This document shows positions 57,512-64,000 of a stretch of 64,000 nt of DNA, one piece after another (positions within the stretch are counted from its first letter, which is position 1; the number at the start of each line of letters is the position of its first letter). The translations under genes were made by a program, and so were the position numbers. The stretch covers positions 806,001-870,000 of the forward strand of contig RBKR01000001.1 in NCBI GenBank assembly GCA_004835665.1, read 5' to 3'. Under the pieces are notes generated by a model that saw only the letters and a list, made by a program, of their open reading frames with translations, searched no databases and was not told where the DNA came from. Source of the DNA: Phoma sp. XZ068. Taxonomy: Eukaryota; Ascomycota; Dothideomycetes; Pleosporales; Didymellaceae.

Positions 57512-59371
57512 ATGAAATTTCTTCTCACGACCGTAGTAGCTGCAGTAGCTAGCGCTAAATGTCATGAGCCTACCATTGCCCACCCTTTGCCAAGATATGA
57601 CGCCAATGATGCATTGCTCAAGCATGCCTTCGCCGAGTTCAACACAGCCATCATATCAGCTATTGCTGACCCAAAGTTCTCCGCGACGTCGTTCTCCGTA
57701 GAAATCACATCCTCAAAAAGGACTCTATGGTCCAAGCATCATACAGCAAACGAACGAAACGCCTCCCGCCCCGATATCCCCGAAGTCAATGGTGATGCTC
57801 TCTATCGGATTGCAAGCATCACGAAGACGTTCACTGTATTAGGTATCCTGTATCAGGAGAAGGCAGGCAATCTGAGTCTGGATGACCCGGTGAACAAGTA
57901 CATCCCTGAGCTAAAGGAGAATCAAAGCGGCTCCTTGCCTTGGAAAGACATTACCCTGCGAAGTCTTGCCAGCCAGCTGAGTGGCATACCCCGCGAATGT
58001 GTGATACCCAACACCCATGGGCCTTTACCCTCCTGGCATGGCTGCCAAAAACTTGAAGGTATGGACATTGACTTTTGATAGTTGCCCAATTCGATCTCAT
58101 CAATTTTGAGAAGTTGGCCGTGGATGACCCGGTCACATGGGGCTTGCCACCCGTGTCACGGCATGATCTCATCGATTGTGATGAGTACTCACCACATTAT
58201 GAGAAATCCTGCAACGAGGGTGGTGAGGAATACAAACTGTACAAGGATTCCAAGAGCTCTGCTGATATGGATGATGTAGATCTCCTCGGGTCTGTCAAGT
58301 CGAAGATCCCCATATTCGCACCGAATCAACAATCCACGTACTCCAACGTCGCTTTTGAATTGCTTGGTGTGGTTCTTGGACGAGTCTCTGGACAAGACTA
58401 TCATACATATTTGAAAGAAGCTATTTTCAAGCCCCTCGGTATGAGCAAGAGTACCCTGTCTGTGCCACCTGACGAGGCCGGTGTGATTCCATCAGGCGAT
58501 CACTACTGGGATGTCGAAGCGGGTATTCAAAGTCCTACAGGTGGGATTTACAGCTCATCCAAAGATTTGTCGAAGTATCTTCGCTACGTGCTTACGCATT
58601 TCAATGGTCTTACACATGCATTGAACTGGTTCCATCCGGCATCGCCCGCACGCGGGCTAAACTCATTCTATGGCATACCATGGGAGATCTTCCACACGGA
58701 TCGTATACTGCAAGACTCGCGTCGGACTGTTCGCTTCATCACCAAAGGGGGTGGGCTACCAGGATACACCTCAATCATCATACTCGCCCCTGAATATGAC
58801 CTGGGCTTCACCATCTTGGTTGCTGGAAATAGCGAGTTGCTTATGAAGCTGCAAAACATCATCACCAAGTTCATGCGCCCTGCAGAACAGCTTGCAGTCC
58901 GGCAACTTCAAGAACGCTACGTGGGGACATACATTAGCTCTGACCCCAGCCTGAATTCGTCAGTCACGCTCGCAGCCGATCAGCACGGACTCATTTTGAC
59001 CGAGTTCATCTCAAACTCTTCTGACATCCTGAACTTCGCCACTGTGAAACATTGGATCCCTAAAGATGGCTTTGCCCAACTCGTTCCAACCCTATTATAT
59101 CGGAACGCACAAGACCAAAAGGGCGAAGAGTGGCGGGTGGCGGTTCCAAGCAGTCGAAAACCGTAACCATGATGAGCTTGAAATTTGGGATGATTTCTGC
59201 ATCACGGACATTGAAGGCCCGTTGTACGCAGCTGTTCCACTCAATAACTTTGTGTTCTGGAATCAAGGAAAGGCGGGAGAATTCAAGACTCTGGAGCTTA
59301 GTGCGTTCCGCACAAACCTAACGAGGGTATCTAGAAACGACTTGGTGGAGGATGAGAATACAGAGTTGTAG
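57512..59371 (+). pseudogene. Secreted beta-lactamase-fold protein, frame broken by a 7-base duplication
   Basis: Exons 57512-57998 and 58082 onward, joined by an 83-base intron (GTGTGA donor, TTGATAG acceptor) that restores GIPRE-FAQFDLINFE. A signal peptide covers residues 1-15 (LLTTVVAAVASA). S-x-x-K is SITK at Ser102-Lys105; the tyrosine motif is YSN in TYSNVAFELLG. The reading frame runs to a stop at 59164-59166 (523 aa). However, the family's usual C-terminal end (WDDFCITDIEGPLYA, NNFVFW) follows in another frame up to 59371. Between them lies GTGGCGG repeated exactly twice (59130-59143); with one copy, the frame would stay open. This makes it a frame-broken gene, or one with a shortened C-terminus. 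Function: a secreted hydrolase of the class C beta-lactamase fold; substrate unknown. Confidence 0.8.
59130..59143 (+). repeat. Tandem duplication of a 7-base unit
   Basis: GTGGCGG occurs twice in direct tandem inside the beta-lactamase-like coding region. Removing one copy joins the two conserved frames. Confidence 0.8.
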
Positions 59372-60198
59372 CTCATGTGGCGGCCCTTCTTTTGCGGGAC
59401 ATCCATGGTTATGTAGCTGAGCTGGTTCGCTGAACCTATTTTTTCTTTCCCTGAGCTCTTGATGAAACGACCCCGCGATGAGATTTTCAAAGTTCCTCAG
59501 CATGTTGACTACAGTACAGGTCACAGGCGCCAGCACACATCTGGTTTTGTGTGCTTCATCGATGCACGTGTTTTCATAGCGCTGCGACTATGAACTAGAT
59601 GCTCATATCAATCTTCGATTTATATCTTACACATGTTGTCAGGTGATATTACGACTATTGGTTGGGTCGAACGACTGCCTCATACTATGCAGCTTGGCGT
59701 AATTGTTCTTTTAGTACCTGGGTATTGTCTTAAACTACTCCAACCGTCAAGGTCCTTTCTATCGCGCTACTGCAGCAAGTACTGAAAACACGATTGCTAC
59801 CGGTGTCGCGGAAACTCTGTGAAAAGGCAGCAAACTCGGCATAAGGTCTTGCTTCAGCGCTGTCAATAGGCAAGTATGGCGATTGCTGGGTTCTGGGCCA
59901 GTAAAGCATCAATGGTCCGCGTTAACAGCTGTACGCTTGTCTTTGGACTTTGAACGCTGACACGACTTCTGTGGTAGTAGTGAATTATCTCCTGTTTCAT
60001 TAATCCAGAATAAATACAGCATTTTCTCATCGCCACGACCATATTTGCTCAATATAATCTGGTGTCTTGGTTCTCTATTTTAGTAGCAGTCCTAAGATGC
60101 AAATTGGACTTTTACTTCAACTTCCACAGAATGTCATAAACAAGACGCCATTACCGATAGTGTCCTCCAATGTAATTATAAACTATAGTCTGAATACT
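59372..60198. other. Intergenic stretch between convergent genes
   Basis: This lies between the beta-lactamase-like locus (+) and the stop of the dioxygenase gene (-). No gene is supported. Confidence 0.55.
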
Positions 60199-61074
60199 TT
60201 ATAATTGACGTACACTCAGCCCCGTACTTTCTCCAAGCTCCTCCCAACAATTTGTCCAGAAATGAGAGCCTGACTTCTTGTGGATAGGCCAACTGCTGCG
60301 AAAGCCAAACATTGCTTGCGCTCTGTATGACATAGTCTCTGCTATGTCCCGCGGAATAGTAAGCGGGTGGGCTTCCTGTGTATTGAGACCGTTACGGCAC
60401 AAGTGAATAGTCAGCGCACGGCGGACCTCATTTGTCCTGTTGTGACCACCGCGGTGAATGAGCCTGCCTGAGAAAAACAACGCCTCGCCGGAATTGAGTT
60501 CAACCCCAAGGGACTCAGAAGATTCGTCATAATTGGAATTCATGCTCGTATGGGTTCCTGGGATAACCCGTGTCGCGCCATTTTCTTCGCGAAAGGGCGT
60601 CAGCGCACAAAGGAAGTTTATGCACGCCTCTGGGCCGCTCGCGGGAAACTTCTCCCAGAATGACCATAGCCCTTGATCTCGATGGAAAGGTTGTGCTTCG
60701 GCACCAGGTCCCAGAGCAATCACCTGAGCGCAGTTGATTTGGTAGCCATCGGGGGGTCCTTCAACCAAAATTTTCTCAGAAAGGGCATGCATAAGCTCGT
60801 TTTCAAGCACTTCTTCCCGGAAAACTTTGCTGTTGATGACTGCAGGGAGACGTTGTGTCTTTGTGCCAATAAATGCGGCCAAATCGGAACCTTGTTTTGG
60901 CTTCGTCTGTCGGAGACCAGGAGTGAACTCCTCATTCATAACTTTGACTTGCGATTCGGTAAGGAAATCTTCAAGAATGACGGCTCCATCTTGTTTATAG
61001 GCCTGTAAGATCTGTTCGATACCCGCTGACGCCGAAAAGCGTTGCAGCAGGGGAAGTATTCCTGTAGAGCCCAT
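60199..61074 (-). CDS. Phytanoyl-CoA dioxygenase (PhyH) family protein
   Basis: A single exon of 291 codons. The Fe(II)/2-oxoglutarate facial triad is visible: His131 and Asp133 in PFHRDQGLW and the distal His207 in SGRLIHRGGHN, with Arg218/Arg219 (EVRRAL) ready to bind 2-oxoglutarate. Length and motifs match the PhyH-type dioxygenases, including fungal ones that hydroxylate or form endoperoxides on secondary metabolites (FtmOx1-like). The opening YKQDGAVILEDFLTESQV is the standard N-terminal strand-helix of the family. Its neighbour on the same strand is an O-methyltransferase, a common partner in fungal clusters. The substrate is not predictable. Confidence 0.88.
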   Translation of the reverse strand: MGSTGILPLLQRFSASAGIEQILQAYKQDGAVILEDFLTESQVKVMNEEFTPGLRQTKPKQGSDLAAFIGTKTQRLPAVINSKVFREEVLENELMHALSEKILVEGPPDGYQINCAQVIALGPGAEAQPFHRDQGLWSFWEKFPASGPEACINFLCALTPFREENGATRVIPGTHTSMNSNYDESSESLGVELNSGEALFFSGRLIHRGGHNRTNEVRRALTIHLCRNGLNTQEAHPLTIPRDIAETMSYRAQAMFGFRSSWPIHKKSGSHFWTNCWEELGESTGLSVRQL

Positions 61075-61706
61075 ATTGAATTTGAAAGCAACAAGAAAAC
61101 GGGGAATTAGGGATGCTGGCGGCTGATTATACCCTCGAACTAGGACGATGTGGTGATTGTAGGGACACGGTGTTTAAAAGTACATTCTTCCATGCACGGT
61201 GTGTTCCTCATATTCCCTGCACTCTCCCTTGCGATACACTAAATTCCAAAGCGCACATACGATCGCCGATGTTGGAGCATGTCTCCCAGAATGTTTCACA
61301 TGTACCATTATCTCCGTTTCTGCTAACGGAGATACGGTAGAACGAAGTCCGGTTCTCCGGGGCTGGAATTCACTTAGGCAGTGGCCAATGTCCGTCTCAA
61401 GTGGGTCATTATGACAAGCTTTTTCGTCTCGCCAATCGATATTGAGTCCACTAATCTATCATCAAACTCAACAAAAGTTGTATTGAGATGCAGTAAGGGA
61501 GAACAAAGCTCCACTCGTCTGCTATGTGCAACTGGGCTATCACTCAATGTCATTCTGCTTGTCTCGATACTACTCTTGATAAATGCTCCCCACAATGCTC
61601 TGTGCAGGGGCTATTCTCATAGAATTTTAGGTTTGGAGTCACTACCAGATATCAATTTGCATTTTCTTAATGATAAGATTTACTCGATAAGCTTAGTTTA
61701 ATTAAC
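61075..61706. other. Intergenic stretch
   Basis: Upstream region of the dioxygenase gene and 3' flank of the O-methyltransferase gene, both on the minus strand. No gene is supported. Confidence 0.55.
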
Positions 61707-63114
61707 TCAGTTCATGATTTGGCGCATCTCGACTAAACATTCTCCGACAGGCGGATACGCTTCGAAGGTGACCATCAACCCTGCTTCAGCAGCCAGATCA
61801 TTCCACTCAACACTTGTCCTCTCCCGACCTCCATACATGACGATCATAGCAGCATGCGTGGTTGCGCTGACAGCGTTCTTCGAGAGTTCCTGGATGATGA
61901 GCCGTGACTGGGACGACATTACAGCTGCGATCTTCCGGAGAAGCTTGATAGCTTCCAGATCGGAGAGATTGTGCAAGACGAAAGCTAGAGAGTAGATCAG
62001 TGCCCCCTTGATGGGTTGCTCTTGACCTTGCTCTTTGAAGTTCCATGGCATCTCGGTAACGCCAGAGATGTCCCCAATCTCGGAGTTGTGTTCTTGTAGC
62101 ACAAGATTGCGGCTCTCCAGTGTTGGGAAGGCATCTTTGAGCTCTAACAACAACTCACCACGTCCCCCGCCGATGTCAACAATGATGGTCGGGTGTTTAG
62201 CCTGAAGGCTCCCAGATATTAATCCGGCCAAGTCATACCCAATCTTTGCTGCGCGGTCAGGCATAGTTTCTCCGCGGCCGAATTTTCCAGTCATGAAGGT
62301 ATTGAAACTGTCGAGTCTACCGGTATGATCCATGATGGAATAGGCGTGTTTGTGAGCAAGGTCACTGCTAATAGACTTATAGGCGTACTGGAAAGGAGCT
62401 TGGCATTCTTGAAACGGGTACTCGAAGTTAGAATCAACGAGTTGTCTCATCAGAAAGGCTGAACCAAGGAGTATTTCTGATGTGCTGGAAGACCGAGCAA
62501 GAAATTAGTCCACACAGCTACCGAGCACAACGATACACTTACAAATGCAATGCCCCATGTTGAGAGGATGGCAGTTTTACCAGGAATCTGGTGACTTCAT
62601 TTGCCTGGAACAGGTCCTCTGATGGAATGTCAAGAAGCCCTAGAGCACCCATCATAAACAAAGTGTCGCCTGCGGTTTTTTGTGAGAGTTTGCTCGTCGA
62701 AAATAGGCTCGTACTATACATGTATAGTTGAGTGGCCGTGACTAGGGGTGACCACATACTTGTTAGAAGAATGGCTGCGGGTGTAACTGATTAGCTCTCC
62801 TCATATGGCTTTGTACGCTTGATTAGCGTCCAGAGGCTCTAGCGTGGTCAACGTACAAAGATTTGTCTTATCACCGTGTGTTCTTCTATGTTCATCATAC
62901 ACATGGCGTGCAGTAGTCGGTTTACCAATTGCCTGCAAACAGTCAAAAAGATGAAAGTGCACTGCGACAGGCACAAATGCTAAAGCAGGAGCCTAGATGG
63001 CAGCAGAAATTAGCTCCGAAACGGGGTTAAAACTGCCAAATTCACTAGTGTATATGGGCAACATACCAAAGTCACTGTTTTCAAAAGTGCTTTACGGGCC
63101 TCGGGAAATGACAT
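61707..63114 (-). CDS. O-methyltransferase, class COMT-like (SAM-dependent)
   Basis: Four exons: 63114-63067, 62992-62875, 62669-62543 and 62484-61707, 1071 bases or 356 aa, all GT-AG. The 205-base intron between exons 2 and 3 is long for this window but frame and family order (ARHVYDEHRRTHG to DTLFMMGALGLLDI) fit without another exon. Residues 17-35 (APALAFVPVAVHFHLFDCL) open the helical dimerisation part. The SAM-binding motif is IIVDIGGGRGELL, followed by ESRNLVLQEH and PIKGALIYSLAFVLHNLSD. This is the Methyltransf_2 layout of enzymes that methylate phenolic or polyketide hydroxyls. The start at 63114 (MSFPEARKALL) is the first suitable ATG; an upstream TISAAQLRSSIADIY stretch may be an additional first exon. 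Confidence 0.82.
62713..62728. repeat. Perfect 16-base palindrome
   Basis: ACTATACATGTATAGT reads the same on both strands. It lies inside the long intron of the O-methyltransferase gene. Confidence 0.6.
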
Positions 63115-64000
63115 GACAGATAATCAAGGCAATGGCGAAGTGATGCTGCCCGGCGTTAAGGATATTTCTTTCAAGATTGATTGAGGGACCAGAGGCTGGT
63201 AGTGCTGATAAATATCCGCAATGCTGCTCCTTAACTGTGCAGCGCTAATGGTACCTACAAAACAAAACCACATGCTGTGAAGTCCGCTTGAAATGAGCAA
63301 TGCAAGGGAAATGAGATATAACCCCTACGGAACGTGCCGGCTTATGTTGCCCCTTGCATGTCAACTCCCAACCACTTGGAGCGGAACGCAGTCTACTAAA
63401 ACTTTGGTACAACTGTTCTTCTTAACATGGAGTTTATTGAACGTTGCTAGTACAGTTTGATTTGCATGATTTTGGTACATTCAACAGCAGCCGTGATGGT
63501 AGCAGTCGGATGGCTAACACCAGAAATCATTCTCCAGTTCAAAAGAAAAATCAAAAAGAGTTTTCGCCAGCGGGGGTTTCGTGCATTGAATAGTCCAGAT
63601 ACGGTACTCGGCCGAAATGATCACTCATGAATTTGCCAAGAAAACCGTGAAAAACAGATAAGCATGTTATCTCATCGTCAATCATCTATTTATTTCCTAA
63701 TTGGTGCGTGCGGCACCTTGCATACCTACCGCGGTTCCTCTCTGTCCCACGGTATGAGCTAGGTTGTGCCACATTACACTAGACTCCCAACAGCTTGTGA
63801 CGGGCCGTCCCGCCTCTTTCCGGGCATTACGCCAGGTCGTACGATCTCGGATTTGTGCGGACCGAGCGAACATGTTCCCTCCGTATGCAAGGAGAACTGT
63901 ATCCCACGCCCACGTCTTGTTGCATCCCCAGCATTGCTAGTGCCAAGTACATTGTAAAAGTGCATCGTTGTCTTAGTATTAATACGTACTGGGAATGGTG
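63115..64000. other. Right-end stretch, possible first exon of the O-methyltransferase
   Basis: The stretch at about 63122-63250 (-) reads TISAAQLRSSIADIYQHYQP and may be the true N-terminal exon. No ATG was found for it. The rest, to the end of the window, shows no gene. Confidence 0.4.

Noticed and set aside
1..64000. CRISPR arrays, bacterial operons, ribosome-binding sites
   Set aside because: Introns and family content show a fungal nuclear genome; no direct-repeat arrays were seen.

Overview
The window is nuclear DNA of a filamentous ascomycete (Pezizomycotina; a Dothideomycete such as a Pleosporales member is a guess). The coding regions are broken by short introns of mostly 47-90 bases with GT-AG ends. 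The gene families are typical of such fungi: DHA-type MFS transporters, a Pth11-like membrane protein, Zn2Cys6 regulator, 2EXR/F-box-like proteins, beta-lactamase-fold hydrolases, an NRPS-like enzyme and Kex2-processed secreted proteins. No rRNA, tRNA, CRISPR, intact transposon or viral gene was found. All exon borders were read by eye from splice signals, frame continuity and family conservation.

Layout. 0.1-8 kb: an MFS transporter (-), an unrecognised four-exon gene or relic (+), a small secreted cysteine-rich protein (+) and a second MFS transporter (-). 11-17 kb: a 14-TM DHA2-type MFS transporter (+), an ABCB6/HMT1-like half transporter (-) and a GNAT acetyltransferase (-). 18-25 kb: a secreted cysteine-rich protein with a one-base frameshift, a 2EXR/F-box-like protein and a coiled-coil protein (all +). 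25-31 kb: an SDR of the mannitol dehydrogenase/sorbose reductase type, a 712-residue MFS transporter and a beta-lactamase-fold hydrolase (all -). 33-38 kb: a Pth11-like membrane protein (+), then a gene-poor tract with a DUF1857 relic and a truncated 2EXR protein (both -). 39-42.5 kb: a 1046-residue NRPS-like protein that joins an adenylation domain to a multi-spanning membrane domain and an NAD(P)H/flavin reductase-like domain (-). This is the most unusual gene here. 46.6-53 kb: a BCS1-like AAA ATPase, an APH-family phosphotransferase and a Zn2Cys6 regulator (all -). 53.9-59.4 kb: a secreted GH2 beta-galactosidase, a fragment of a protein kinase and a secreted beta-lactamase-fold protein interrupted by a 7-base duplication (all +). 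60-63.1 kb: a PhyH-family dioxygenase and an O-methyltransferase (both -), possibly the edge of a secondary-metabolite cluster that continues past the right end.

How the genes may work together. The left 29 kb is rich in exporters (four MFS and one ABC) but has no backbone biosynthetic enzyme, so it looks like general detoxification or accessory content. The Zn2Cys6 regulator and the beta-galactosidase are divergent across about 1 kb and could form a regulator-target pair. The window mixes intact genes with relics: the kinase tail, DUF1857 tail, truncated 2EXR, a frameshifted secreted protein and a duplicated 7-mer. Together with gene deserts of 2-4 kb this suggests a rapidly changing, accessory-like region.
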